Source: Phlyctochytrium arcticum
Lineage: Eukaryota > Chytridiomycota > Chytridiomycetes > Chytridiales > Chytridiaceae
DNA: 64,000 nucleotides
NCBI GenBank assembly: GCA_025602905.1
Contig: JAHLKI010000001.1
Location: forward strand, 558,001 to 622,000
Reading direction: 5' to 3'
The notes beneath the pieces are model-generated. The model was not told the origin of the DNA, did not search any database, and was given only the letters and a program-made list of their open reading frames with translations. Positions within the stretch are counted from its first letter, which is position 1. Every line of letters starts with the position of its first letter. The position numbers were made by a program, and so were the translations under genes. Of the stretch, positions 48,753 through 60,474 are shown one piece after another.

Positions 48753-49933
48753 ATGATGGCTCTCGCAGGTGCAAGGGCAGCAAGCCAGCCTCTTCTGGCT
48801 TTCCCGCTGTTTTCGCCTGGTCTTCTCCCTCGGTCTCGGCCCGTGATCTCTCGACTTCTTCATCAAACCCTCCGTGCGAACTCGACCAAAGCTCCACTGA
48901 AATGTGTCATAATTGGAAGTGGGCCAGCAGCACATACTGCTGCGATATATCTTTCAAGGGCAAACGTCAATCCGGTTCTATATGAAGGATACATGGCGGG
49001 GGGTGTGGCCGCTGGCGGCCAATTGACGACTACAACCGATGTCGAAAATTTCCCAGGGTTTCCAGAGGGCATTTCCGGGGTAGATCTTACGGATCGCTTT
49101 CGTCAACAGAGTGAACGATTCGGTACAATAATACACACCGAGACTATCAGCAAAGTTGATTTAGCAAGTCGGCCATTCAAGCTCTGGCCAGAAGGCCGCG
49201 AAGGCGAGGAGCCAGTGCAAGCGGAGAGTATCGTTTTTGCAACGGGTGCAACCGCCAAACGGGTATGCATATCGTGCTTCTCCACTCATAATCCACCAAT
49301 CTCTGAATACCTTGACAGATGCACATCCCAGGAGAGGAGACTTATTGGCAACAGGGGATTTCAGCGTGCGCAGTTTGCGATGGGGCGGTACCCATCTTTC
49401 GGCGAAAGCCTTTGGCCGTCATCGGAGGCGGGGACTCTGCAGCCGAAGAGGCCATGTTCCTGACCAAATACGCCAGCAAAGTATACGTTCTAGTTCGTCG
49501 CGACAAGTTGCGCGCATCAAAGACCATGGCTGAGCGGTTACTCAAGAATCCCAAAATTGAGGTTTTATGGAACACCATTCCAGTGGAAGCCAAAGGCGAT
49601 GGGCAGCTGCTCAAAAGTCTCGATATTCAGGACACCAAATCAAAAGAGATTCGCTCACTGGAAGTCAATGGGCTCTTCTACGCCATTGGTCATCAGCCAA
49701 ATACCGGAATTCTGGCCCCCGCTAAAGATGCCGGCTCAAATGCGCCCCGAGTTGAGTTGGACGAATCGGGCTATATTGTAACAACCCCGGGGAGTTCGCA
49801 CACGAGCGTTGATGGACTTTTTGCTGCTGGAGATGTTCAGGATAAACGATATCGTCAAGCCATTACTGCGGCTGGAAGTGGCTGCATGGCTGCTCTGGAT
49901 TGCGAGAGATGGCTAGAGGAGAACGCCCCTTAG
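48753..49933 (+). CDS. TRR1: Thioredoxin reductase (low-Mr type), probably mitochondrial
   Basis: FAD/NADPH enzyme that reduces thioredoxin. A long N-terminal extension from the ATG at 48753 is free of acidic residues and rich in Arg/Ser ([39 protein letters not shown]), so mitochondrial import is likely. The core begins [20 protein letters not shown] (FAD loop). It continues [20 protein letters not shown] and, after one intron (about 49265-49318), the redox pair in [14 protein letters not shown]. The NADPH loop is [20 protein letters not shown]. The C-terminal FAD motif is [21 protein letters not shown] start at an internal Met for a cytosolic form is not obvious. Divergent from the SAP30BP-like gene, 177 bp apart. 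Confidence 0.95.
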
Positions 49934-50498
49934 ATCTACGTCCCCATTAGCGTCGCTCGTTAGCTTTAGATAGAGTAGCGGCGCGGTTTCATCCTCCGAC
50001 TTCGTTTCTTCTGATGCCCTATTTAATACCTCTCATCCTTGCTATTGCACTTTGTTCTCCGTTTTACTTGATCCGTTTACCTTCATATTATATGTTTCAA
50101 GTTCTCATTTTGACGGTGTATCTGGCTGGTTTCCAATCCCGCAAGGCTCTTACAGTTGATTCTCGATTCTTCAAAATCCCCGCTCGGTGGCTGTGTTTGA
50201 TGATGACCCTAATGTGAACAAATTGCGTGGAATTTGGAGTTGGGAATTTGGACCCAGACTTCAATTCACCTTGTCACCGGAAAAATCTGTGAATCTTCAG
50301 TCAGCCCTTGGCGAAAGCGCCTCTATCCGTAAAACTTCAAAAGACTCTCTTTGGACTGAAGTCGGCGTAATATATCTTTTGGAAAAGTTGTTCTGACGCT
50401 ATACTCCAATTCTCAACTTTAGAGCGGAAGCTTGGCCGATTTTCAAAACCACACTCGCCCATAGTCTGGACAGAGCTCGCAGTCATACACAATCTCTT
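49934..50498. other. Intergenic region, TRR1 to STUbL gene
   Basis: About 565 bases. A hydrophobic 67-codon open frame at 50014-50217 lies in the expected 3' UTR of TRR1 and is probably chance. Nothing else seen. Confidence 0.45.
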
Positions 50499-51511
50499 AT
50501 GGGCGACTCCGTGCAAGGAAAGCGTACTAGGGAAGCAACGCAAGAGCACCTGAGCAGCTCTGACCGCCAAAGTCGATTGAACAAACGACCGCGAAGAGAA
50601 CGAACTCCTATACTTCAAAAGCACTCTGAAGTCTCCAGCTCTCATCAACCATCATCCACTTTGCATTCCTCCACATCACGCGAAAGCGGTGCGCCGATAC
50701 CCAACAATCCATATCCACTTCGGACATCTAGACCAGAGTCGTTGCCACAAGCAAGCGTTACACATTCATCTGGCAGAGTGCTTGATACCCCACCCCAGCG
50801 AAATGCAGCAGGAAATATCATTGACCTGACTGGCGACACACCCACCTCTCCCGGTTCACCATCACATCGTGCGGCCAGCCAAGTCATTGACCTAAGCTCA
50901 CACGCGGATGATTCCCCATCAGTTCAACTCTCCACTCGCGGCAACACTACACGGCGCGTTCTTGACCTTACCAACGTTGATGATGACGCGGATATTCAAG
51001 TTCTCCATCATAAACGAGGTATACGACGAAACCCCTCTTTAGTTCGGGCGGACTCATTAAGAGGTTGGTATTCTTCACAGTTGCACCATTGACACAAATT
51101 AATTAAGCTTGTACAGAAGACCTTGCATTTATGCTCGGTGCTCAGCGGGAAAGGATGGACTACATCGGCCCTGATGGGGTTCAGTCTGATTTGAGCAACA
51201 ATCCTTTCAGCATGGTCAATCGGAGCCTTGAGCGATTCCGAACGCCAAACCCCACCGGTTATTCTGTACCAAGGAGGGTCCCTGCTTACATACCAAGGGC
51301 ATCCCCTGAGCCAGAAAATCCTGCAGCTTTGAAATGCGCGGTGTGTCTGAGCACTTTTGGGAGTGATACCCAGTTGAGTTCCACGATTTGTGGGCATATA
51401 TTTTGCCAAGACTGCATCGGTGCTGCGGTGAAATCACAGGGGAAGTGCCCAATATGCCGGCGTAACTTGAAGGGGAAAAATTCGGTACATCGTCTCTACT
51501 TGAGTACATGA
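50499..51511 (+). CDS. SUMO-targeted ubiquitin ligase-like RING protein (RNF4/Slx8 type)
   Basis: Nuclear RING E3 expected to ubiquitylate SUMO-modified proteins in genome maintenance. The long N-terminal region from the ATG at 50499 is basic and disordered. It carries three SUMO-interaction-like motifs: NIIDLTGD (about 50817), QVIDLSSH (about 50881) and RRVLDLTNVDDDADIQVLHH (about 50956-51012). The last is followed by acidic residues, as good SIMs are. One intron (about 51064-51117) precedes the C-terminal RING: CAVCLSTF, TICGHIFCQDCIGAA, KCPICRRNL, with complete C3HC4 spacing. The C-terminus VHRLYLST is the typical RNF4/Slx8 ending after the RING. RNF4 versus Slx8 versus another SIM-RING protein cannot be decided. 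Confidence 0.85.
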
Positions 51512-51557
51512 TGCGGACCGTACAGTGTCAGTGGGTGTGGGATCGGTAACTTATTGC

Positions 51558-52099
51558 TCATCGGGCCGGATCTATCGGCGGGCTTCTATTATCAGTTGTT
51601 TGCAAGTCCAATACACTTTTGATATGTTGAGCGAGCTGTTTTTCCGCAGCCAATAGTTGACGCTCCGTCGCGGCAGGAAAGTTGAATGACAGGAATACTT
51701 GCATGTTATACCTGGTGGCTGAGTATTGCGGACGTATAAGAGGGCCGTTCACTTGTGGAATGCTCCGGTACATACCCAAGCGCTTGGCCATCTTTTCACT
51801 AATGTCATCAACAGATGTTGGATACAACGGGGTTACAGCCGCAACCTTATCCTATATGACAGAGGCCGGTTTAAGATCAAGATAATGTGGAGTGTGCAAA
51901 CATGCTCATTTACATAGGGGGTAGGCATGGCGAGTGCCAGGCCGGATAGCGATCCCATCGGAGTAGCATTATTTGGGTCTGCGGAACTCACACCCAACCA
52001 AGCAAAGAGCGAGCGGTCCATCATCACAACCTGAATGTTCAGGACATGAGAGTCGTGCTCCTCAGAAATCTGATACACTTTGAAGTTGTTGTTGGTCAT
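51558..52099 (-). CDS. PSMG4: Proteasome assembly chaperone 4 (PAC4/PSMG4)
   Basis: Small chaperone that pairs with PAC3 to assemble the 20S proteasome alpha ring. Exon with FKVYQISEEHDSHVLNIQVV and MMDRSLFAWLGVSSADPNNA is joined across a short intron (about 51847-51910) to DKVAAVTPLYPTSVDDISEK and the C-terminal strand YNMQVFLSFNFPAATERQLL. The MDRSLFAWLG and VFLSFN blocks match the PSMG4 pattern (DSLFLWVG ... QVFVSYN). The start is uncertain. I use the ATG at 52099 (MTNNNFKVYQ); a short extra exon from an ATG near 52171 (MSK) is possible. Divergent from SMG9 and tail-to-tail with the STUbL gene. Confidence 0.78.
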
Positions 52100-52374
52100 T
52101 GGATCTAGAGGTGTCTTCAATATGGAGGAAGATGGGAAGGTCAAAAGTTTGCTGAACTTTGCTCATGCTCTTCATGACACTTCAAATAAATTTCCACGTG
52201 ATGGAATATTTGAAGGTGAATTTAGTCAGGCATTTAGTGCATCGACCGCCGGAGTTTGAATGGAACGAAAGAAAGAAGCTAACGACCGAGTACCGCAAGA
52301 GCTGGCATACTACTTGAAAAAATATCCCGTTGTGGAGTACCTGCTCATGTACAATCCTGAACTTCATCACCTAA

Positions 52375-53871
52375 ATGTCCTCACCTGTTTCGCGCTCGAG
52401 AGGTAGCCGCCGAGGGAAGGCGGACGGAACGTCAAATGGCAAGTCAAGAAGAGAAGCCAAAGCTACTGGGCGGTCCCCAGCAAACTTTCGCGAGGGAAAT
52501 GACACCGATTGGAGTCAGAGCAAAGTGCAACGAACCTCTTCGCCCATAGTGCTAGAGCGCCGACCCGCCAACAGTGCCTCTAGGTTGGAGAACGTACAGC
52601 CAAAACTTCTGCTCCGAAATCCGCAAGTGGTAGCGGTACCTTCATCTATTCAGATTCAACGCAAGGAGGGTGGGCATGAGGATACAGTTCTTACAAGCAG
52701 CAACGTGCATCCATCCTTACTTCCACGTGTCCATCAATTCTTGGATCGCCAGTTGCGCACTCAGTCATTGGACACTGTTCACCAAGCGTTATCTGATGGA
52801 CCTGGTACGTTCGTTATTGGAGCCATAGGCAGAAGGGGGGTGGGAAAATCCACCATATTATCCTCCTTTGCCTTGACGGCAGATGTTTTCCCGATGGGAC
52901 CATCTGTACAAAGTGACGGCGTATGTTTGCATGTTACGGGCGATGGCGTAATTCTATTGGATTCTCAGCCGCTCGCATTGCCAGGCTCTAGAACATCTCC
53001 GGAGGACGCTGCTCAAACAATGCGGATGGTCACCTTAATGATGTCGATCTGCCATGTACTGCTAATTGTCACAGACAGTGATGAGCCCGATACTGAATTA
53101 CTCAGATTCTTGAGGCATATGGAGGCTATGCGCCATCGAATTATTTCTAACTTACACGAGGAGCAGCACGCAGATCACGGCAAACCAGAACTCGTGTACG
53201 TAAATACCAAATGTTTAGGACCTGCCTTTCAAGAACAAAATTACGAAACATTAGCGACAGCTTTGAGAAGCTGGTTTAAAGGGACCCGAGCTGGTGTGTG
53301 TGGAGGAGATATTGACATCGAACAAGCCCTCGGCAGGCACGATGCCGGCCCATCCTTGCAGACCGTATTAGGTCCCGTCGTAGATGATTTCGGCGGCACC
53401 ACGAAATCCTCGTTATCGAGTATGAGTGTGGACACTAGTGCCTCAGGACGTCTTCAGCGACAATCACTCAGCACGGGTTCGATCCGGTCAGACACACTCG
53501 CTCCGCTGAAGCAAGACCGTCGCTCACACGGGCGGGCAAACATTTTCCTTCTTCCCTTCCTGCGACCAAATGTTCCGACTGCAGAGAGTGCTACTAGTCC
53601 TCGAACTCTGCTTAGACAGAGACTGGTCGGAGCGCGCATACCGGCGTCCTTCGAGTTTTTGGTAAAGCGATTGCGGGATCAGATATTTGCTATTTCCCGA
53701 TATAGCAAAGTAGACAATCGGGGACCACCCTTGATGCTTCGGCACTATGCCGTGTCGGAACGAGAGTGGCTTAAGACCACGCTGAAATCCTGGGAAGCGA
53801 TTCGAAAAGCCGACATGTGGAAGTTGTGGAGTAAGGTCATCAAGGATGCTACCCCCCACGACGGTTCGTAG
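52375..53871 (+). CDS. SMG9: SMG9, nonsense-mediated decay factor
   Basis: Partner of SMG8 in the SMG1 kinase complex that controls Upf1 phosphorylation in nonsense-mediated mRNA decay. Single exon of 498 residues. The N-terminal 110 residues are disordered. The GTPase-like domain starts at FVIGAIGRRGVGKSTILSSF, with a canonical Walker A GxxGxGKST, followed by VILLDSQPLALPGS (switch-like DSQP, a SMG9 hallmark) and MMSICHVLLIVTDSDEPD. After a Ser-rich insert, the closing motifs are ANIFLLPFLRPN, SFEFLVKRLRDQIFAISR and EREWLKTTLKSWEAIRKADM. It is intronless among intron-rich neighbours. A generic P-loop protein is unlikely, given DSQP and the C-terminal NIFLLPF block. Confidence 0.88.
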   Translation: MSSPVSRSRGSRRGKADGTSNGKSRREAKATGRSPANFREGNDTDWSQSKVQRTSSPIVLERRPANSASRLENVQPKLLLRNPQVVAVPSSIQIQRKEGGHEDTVLTSSNVHPSLLPRVHQFLDRQLRTQSLDTVHQALSDGPGTFVIGAIGRRGVGKSTILSSFALTADVFPMGPSVQSDGVCLHVTGDGVILLDSQPLALPGSRTSPEDAAQTMRMVTLMMSICHVLLIVTDSDEPDTELLRFLRHMEAMRHRIISNLHEEQHADHGKPELVYVNTKCLGPAFQEQNYETLATALRSWFKGTRAGVCGGDIDIEQALGRHDAGPSLQTVLGPVVDDFGGTTKSSLSSMSVDTSASGRLQRQSLSTGSIRSDTLAPLKQDRRSHGRANIFLLPFLRPNVPTAESATSPRTLLRQRLVGARIPASFEFLVKRLRDQIFAISRYSKVDNRGPPLMLRHYAVSEREWLKTTLKSWEAIRKADMWKLWSKVIKDATPHDGS

Positions 53872-54510
53872 CGGCAATGCGCGAGTCTTCTTCCCTCATC
53901 ATTTCAGCGCATCGAGCAACTCAGATCGCGGGCACTACCGTTGTCACCGTTCCATCTGCAGATCAACCTCATGGGTCGAGTACTGCAGTTGCCTTCATGG
54001 ATCCGGTCGACTTGCCGCACGGATAATAAGCACCAGATGTGCCAACGATATCCAGATTCGTGAGGAACACACGCGGTGATGTCTCCTTACAGGGTCCCAG
54101 GTATCAATTGATTTCCCGGTAGACGGCAGCTTACGCCCTGCTATCCGAAAGATCGCGTACTAGCGTTACTAGAATCTCTCCCACATTGCAGTACTTGGCT
54201 AATGCCCGGCGTTTTACCCTGCATATACCTATAGTTCATTCACAATAGAAGTGAGGTTTGAATATATTTGTTTGTTCTCACAGCGAGAGCCATGACTTTA
54301 AGAAAGCTGTGGTAGGGTTAGGTGAAGGCACAGTCATAGCAGCCGTTTGAGCACCACAAAAGTTGCCAGCGAAAGTTGATTTTGAACTCGGACCATCTGT
54401 TATCAGGTTGTGTACGGTGCCCCGCAATCGGCAGCAGAGCAAGTTCTGCTCCATATACCACTACAGCTCACCTCATCCGCCTAAGAAGAACCCCCCACAG
54501 GCCCGCAGCT
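53872..54510. other. Intergenic region, SMG9 to complex I 49-kDa gene
   Basis: About 640 bases of same-strand spacer. No gene, TATA box or repeat that I can support. Confidence 0.45.
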
Positions 54511-56253
54511 ATGGCGTCCAACACGCTCTCTCGCTCACTGGCAACAACTGCTCGGTCGTTGGCTTCGCGATCACTTCCTTCTGCTACCTTGTCCAAATCA
54601 AAGGGAGCAGCATGCACTGCTTTCCTGGCTAATCACTCAAGCTTGTTACAGCAGATCCGAGGCGGTGTGTACTTAAACGTCCAGAACGTACCTTCAATTA
54701 TTTGCTAAGTATTTCGCATTCAGCCAAAACTACAGGTGCCAAGCGTATGCACCCAGAAACGTACGCAGTTACTTCACGGTGGTTTGTTCCGCCTAAAGTG
54801 AAACAAACTGCCGACTTTGTGGGTAAGTGGCCAGCTGTATAGGGAATTGCTGTCACACGGGACTAAATGGGTTGGTTGATCTTGGCAGAGGTGCCTTATC
54901 TGGAAGGGGAGGATGCTAGCCTTGAAACGTTCACCATCAACTTCGGCCCTCAGCATCCAGCTGCTCACGGAGTGTTGCGACTTATTTTGGAACTGAAGGG
55001 CGAAATTATTGTCCGTTCGGATCCTCATATCGGACTTCTTCATCGAGGAACTGAAAAGTTGATGGAGTACAAGACATACCTACAAGCGCTTCCTTACATG
55101 GACCGTTTGGATTACGGTGGGTTTCTCCTGCGGCATATTGTATTCTTGCGTATTGTGCTGATATCCTAGTTTTCACCAGTATCCATGATGACAAACGAGC
55201 AGGCTTACTCGTTGGCGGTCGAGAAGCTGCTGAACATCGAGATTCCAGAACGTGCAAAATACATCCGAACACTTTTCGCCGAGATAACGCGAGTTTTGAA
55301 CCATATTATGGCTGTGACTACCCACGCATTGGATGTTGGTGCCCTTACTCCGTTCTTGTGGATGTTCGAGGAGCGCGAGAAGCTTATGGAATTCTACGAA
55401 CGAGTCTCTGGTGCACGCATGCACGCCGCATATGTACGCCCTGGAGGTGTTGCCATTGACATGCCAATTGGACTTATGGAAGACATTCACAAGTGGGCCG
55501 AGACGTTCAGTGCCCGTATTGATGAGACTGAGGAGGCTTTATCAAATAGTCGAGTCTGGAAGAACCGTTTGATTGGCGTTGGAAAGGTCACCGCGAAGCA
55601 AGCTGTCGATTACTCATTTTCTGGCGTTATGCTCCGTGGATCCGGTATCGCGTGGGACTTGAGAAAGGAAGCTCCATATGATGCGTACGCGGATGTTGAC
55701 TTTGATATCCCCGTCGGCACCAACGGTGACTGTTACGATCGGTACCTCTGCCGTGTAGAGGAAATGCGTCAGTCTCTCCGCATCATTGCACAATGCTTGG
55801 ACAAAATGCCGGCAGGCCCTGTCAAAGTCGATGATGCCAAGATTGCACCTCCATCACGAGCGACAATGAAGGAGAGCATGGAGGCACTCATTCACCACTT
55901 CAAGCTTTACTCCGAAGGTTACTCTGTTCCACCAGGCGAGACTTACACTGTTATTGAGGCGCCAAAGGGTAATACACGTTAAATTACGAAAAATCTTCAT
56001 TAGCTAATATTTTTTTACAGGAGAGTTTGGTGTTTACATGGTTTCTGATGGATCAAGTCGTCCTTATCGCTGCAAGATTCGCGCTCCAGGATTTCCCCAT
56101 CTCGCCGGGTTTGATTTCATTGGACGAGGCCACTTCCTTGCCGATGCTGTTACCATTATTGGAACCTTAGATGTCGTTTTCGGTAAGTTACAAATGTGAC
56201 AAACGCTCCTGACTGTGAGCTCATTTTCAATTGCAGGAGAAATTGACCGATAG
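54511..56253 (+). CDS. NDUFS2: NADH:ubiquinone oxidoreductase 49-kDa subunit (NDUFS2/NuoD)
   Basis: Matrix-arm subunit of mitochondrial complex I that forms part of the quinone site. The ATG at 54511 opens a presequence ([20 protein letters not shown]). The core follows: [118 protein letters not shown] and [20 protein letters not shown]. It ends VVFGEIDR, a typical DxxFGEIDR terminus. About six short introns; the large central exon spans 55185-55968. Presence of complex I excludes Saccharomyces-type yeasts that lost it. Confidence 0.97.
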
Positions 56254-56422
56254 GTGCTCCCAATCATGATTTCCAAACTGCTTAACGATTGTTCTTCACA
56301 ACATTTATAAAAAATATATGCATTTTCTCTGGTTTCATACGCCGGTATATATAGGTTAGTTTGCCGCGACTGGCCGTGCTGCTCAAGCTGTACCAAGAGA
56401 TCGCAACAAGATCGCCTCAAGC

Positions 56423-57249
56423 ATGGCCACCAGCACCTATTATGTGGGTCTGGCAGCAGTCCTTGGCCTAGTGTCGTATCTGTCACTCTGGACCGTCCCC
56501 CATCCTTCCATCTTGGCGTCGCCGTCAGATGCCATACCGAAAGCCATTGTTCTCCAGCTAATTTCCCACATTATATTGGCTATCTTGGGAGTTTGGGACG
56601 TCACGCCCGACCCATTGGATAGTTTAAAACATCGAGGGAAGAAGTCAAAGGCAGTTGAGCCAGGGTCTCAGTGGCAGGCGGCAATTGGGTATGGACTATG
56701 GTGGACCTTGGCAGGAACCGTTGCTATTTGGACGTTAGCTGTGCTGTTCGGCGCTCCGCTATTTAGGTAACGTCTTTCAAGAAGCAAGAGGCCAGACCAC
56801 AATTGTTAACAGAAACTATTAGTTTGGTGGGAAGCACCTGGTTAGCCTCTGCATACATCGCTACTCTCGTCTTCTTTCCGGCTGGAGCATTATTGCGCTC
56901 AAATGCGGAAGGTTGGGTTCGAGTTTTATCATGCCAACGATCGTAAGTGGAGCTGAACCCGCGAAGGGTCTATTGACGAATGTTAAAGACTGGCTCTAGT
57001 CCAGAGAATGCCATGGAGAGGCTTATATACTATTCATTGGTTGCCTCATTTATTGGAGCATGGTTTGGCGGATTTGGAATTCCGCTTGATTGGCAACGAG
57101 ACTGGCAGGTAAGTCTGATTTGTGAGTATAGTAATGCATCACTCTTACTCGATAACCTACAGACTTGGCCAATACCGATAATATATGGATCATTTTTGGG
57201 AAATCTAGCTGGCCTGGGACTTTTTGCAGCAAGTTCTTTGATGCAATGA
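56423..57249 (+). CDS. GPI11: GPI11/PIG-F, GPI-anchor ethanolamine-phosphate transfer subunit
   Basis: Polytopic ER membrane protein that partners the ethanolamine-phosphate transferases Gpi7/Gpi13 in GPI-anchor synthesis. From the ATG at 56423, hydrophobic segments include YYVGLAAVLGLVSYLSLW, VLQLISHIILAILGVWDV, GYGLWWTLAGTVAIWTLAVL and ASAYIATLVFFPAGALL. The C-terminal signature is SFIGAWFGGFGIPLDWQRDW followed, after an intron, by QTWPIPIIYGSFLGNLAGLG. This is the PIG-F pattern GAW.GA..IPLDWDRPWQ.WP.p...G. Three introns. Convergent with the kexin gene 100 bp away. Confidence 0.87.
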
Positions 57250-57349
57250 CCGTAACTTTGTAGGATTGTGGGTATTGCGATCATAAGCTACAGGAGACAA
57301 AGAGCATTTCTCATTTCAAAATGCTAGAATGGGTACATGTATTGCAAAC

Positions 57350-60274
57350 TCAATCCGTGTATTTCTTCAGCAGTTCGGCACTCGCGCTCCGCTTCATCAA
57401 ACTCGTTGTACTGCTACTGCGACTCAAATTACTCAAGCTCTGTGCTCCCAAATTCGGCGGTGGTGTTTTTGCCTGGCTCCGCGGCGGAATTTGGGAACCG
57501 GCCAAAGACTCTAGTTGATGCAAACTCCCTGTGCTCTGTGCACGGGCCAGAGAGCCCCCAGCCTTGCTCCAGTATTCTTTGCGGATGTCTTCAAGGCGCG
57601 CACTCTTTTTGGAGGGACTATCCTTTGCAGGTCGACCCAGATTATCTCCAACATCTCGATCGAGATTATCTTCAGAACTGTCGTATATGTCGACCGCTAC
57701 CTGTGGTGATAGGGCACTATTGTCAATTGTTCGAGAGTTTCGTATAGACAGCAATTCAATAGACAGAGATCGCTGAAGATTGCTTGCAGTTGCTGTTTTA
57801 GGTTCAGATCCATTGTTTCCCCGCTCAAAATTCGACCGCAGTATTGACCCGAAGGATGTCTCCGCTGGTGACTTTGGGGACTTCAACGGTGGGAATCCCC
57901 TGACGGGTGAGCTTTCAACATCGTCGGATGACGATTGAGTGGAGAGGGGCACAAATATGCGTCCCGCTCGTCGATATCGTCGATAGAAGAGAATCATCAG
58001 TCCAAGCGTTACACTTAGGGCGACGAACCCGGCAGCAGCGACTAAAGTGGCACGTCTGCGTCTTGAGCTTGCTAAAGAGTGCGAGCAGGTCCTTCCTTCC
58101 GAGACCAACTGATTGGGATCGACCACAACGTCGTCCTCGGCACATCTGCCATGTACGGTCAGAATCCAGCTTTCAAGCTCACCGACTGTGAACGGTTCCC
58201 CAGTATATGGATCGGTGTCGCCAAGTCTCACATCCTCTACAGACAATGTCCAGGTACCGTAAGCCTTTTCTCCCCAGGCCCGAACTGTCATAAACGTCCA
58301 GTCTACGAAGCCATCCTTTGCATCGTCTCTAAAACGAGGTGCTGCCAACACACTTTCCGTCTTTGAAGGACTAGTCAACTTCACGTAGATAAATTTCCGC
58401 TGCTGGTGGGCAATTCGCACCGTAACTTGCACATGCTCCGTGTATGCAAGTCCAGGGGAGTCATCAGCATTGACCTCAATTGAATCTCTCTCAATCGAGC
58501 CTGGCAGTAGCTTGATTCTCTTATGTGAGGACTTTCGCAACTTTATGGACGGGGAGGGTAGCAGTCGATGTGATTGCGCAGCATCAACCAACAGCGTGGC
58601 ATCCATTGATCCAAAACCATACTTGTGGTTAACATGAAGTCCAGCTCCATTCGTTATCCAGTCTGCATCTGATGGATCGTTCTTTTTCGCAGTGGTGACC
58701 ACAAGATGCTGGACGTCCCGCCATGAGAGTTCCGGCCTGATGCATTGGTAAGTTTCAACGGTCACATGTCGGTCATGGAAGACATACCTGGCTTGCAGCA
58801 TTAGTGCAATCATTCCGGAAGCCAAAGGAGCGGCTGCCGAGGTACCTGAATGCTGATTCGTACATTGATTGTTGATGTCCGTCGTGGTCTAGTTTTTGAG
58901 GTACATCAGCAGCAGTTTCTTGGTCGGTAGCATATGACTTTACACACATACAATATACAATCCATTACCTCCGCTGTATGTCACCGCTAAATGAGCACTG
59001 CATAGCTCACTATACGAAGGCTTTGTACCCATATTGTTGATGGCACCAATCGCAATCGTTTGCACCGCGTTGGCATAGCTATCAAAGTTACAGTCGTCTC
59101 CCTCTTGACCACCGTTTCCGGATGCGAAAACGAATATGTTGCCGCGACCTTTCCGACCCTTGTTGACGCCTTCCTCCAGAGCGGCCTGCGCAAAAAAGCC
59201 GGGTCCGTCCAGAGCCATGCCATCATCGCTGGGGCCCCATGATGAGGAGTAAATATCGATCACATCCTTGAGATAGTTCAGCGCGCGCGCCTCGACGGCA
59301 TCGGTCGTGCTGCTCGATATGAGACGCTCCGCTGGGATGATTTAGATCATATTCAGATTTTCAACGACATTTTCCACTCACCACTCAGGTGTACACCGTG
59401 TGCGACTCCTACACCACACGCATCGTTAATTGCGGCCGCAATTTCGCCGGCGCAACGAGTGCCATGTGTATCTTCTGGTGTCTGCGGCAACGGCTTTGTA
59501 GTCTCCAAATTGAAGTCATAACTAGCAGCTTCATACTGAAGAGGGATGCGTTACTTCAACCACCAAGTGTAAGCAGCTTCCGTCTATTACCCAGTTAGCT
59601 GCCAGATCGGGATGCAGAAAATCTACGCCATCATCAATCACCGAAACGACAACCCCGCTTCCATTGATCCCCCGGGCCCACACCTATTTCGCGATTAGCA
59701 TTCTTCTTAGAGGACAATGAAAGGCCCAAACGTACCGGCATGACATTTATATCGTGGCCCTGGTAAACACCATTATAGCCATCGTTGAACTACGCGAGAC
59801 ATTGCTGCCATTAGATTACTCAAGCGAATCAATGGATTGGAAACGCTCGTTGCATACCAAATGCCACTGTCGGGGAAACTGTGGGTCCGGGAACTTCTTA
59901 AAATCCAGTTCCCGTTTGTGTCTTTGCTTGGGAATCTGAAGCTCGTGTCGCTGTATTGGATGTGCTTGCTGTAGTATATCGTTTACGTCTCCGACAGTCC
60001 TCCGCGCCAAGGTGGGGCCACCTTCTGACTGAGAGAACACCACAGCTTCGAACATGTAGCATCCTTCAAGGTCACCAATTTGGCCTTTGTACTCTAACCC
60101 TTCCTTCTTGGCGAAGGCCTTTGCTTCCTTAGGACTTAGGTTGCGGCCGCTTTCAGGATCCTGCATATGTACTGCCCATTGTTCCCGCCGGCCAGAGTCA
60201 TCTACAGCGGCCTGCGTGAAGGCGACATTCCCTAGAACCGTAAGCCAGACGATGATGCAGAGCCATATGTTCAT
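57350..60274 (-). CDS. KEX2: Kexin-type proprotein convertase (subtilisin family)
   Basis: Golgi Ca2+-dependent serine protease that cuts secreted precursors after paired basic residues. The ATG at 60274 gives a signal peptide ([20 protein letters not shown]). A prodomain follows, with a basic site HKRELDF. Catalytic motifs: [15 protein letters not shown] (Asp), [14 protein letters not shown] (His), [16 protein letters not shown] (oxyanion Asn) and [20 protein letters not shown] (Ser). The P domain has [14 protein letters not shown] and [11 protein letters not shown]. One transmembrane helix, [20 protein letters not shown], is followed by a long Ser-rich cytosolic tail ending KKYTD. About six introns, all 5' of the last 1.4-kb exon. 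Divergent from the Swf1-like gene. Confidence 0.95.
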
Positions 60275-60474
60275 TCGTACTATATTGAATTGGAGATTGA
60301 GTGGTGCTCAGAATTGGCACTTTTGGCACAGAGCGAAATGTCATGAAAGTCCGCGGCTTACTAATTCCGCGATCCAGGAATGTGGACTCCGCCACACCCA
60401 AGGTTCAAGGCCCGACCCAAGGTTCCAACAACTCTTGACAAACAAGATCAGAAGATCGATAGAGTACGATCGCT

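Noticed and set aside
50014..50217. Hydrophobic 67-codon frame after TRR1
   Set aside because: It lies in the likely 3' UTR of TRR1, has no family resemblance, and its composition fits T-rich chance sequence.
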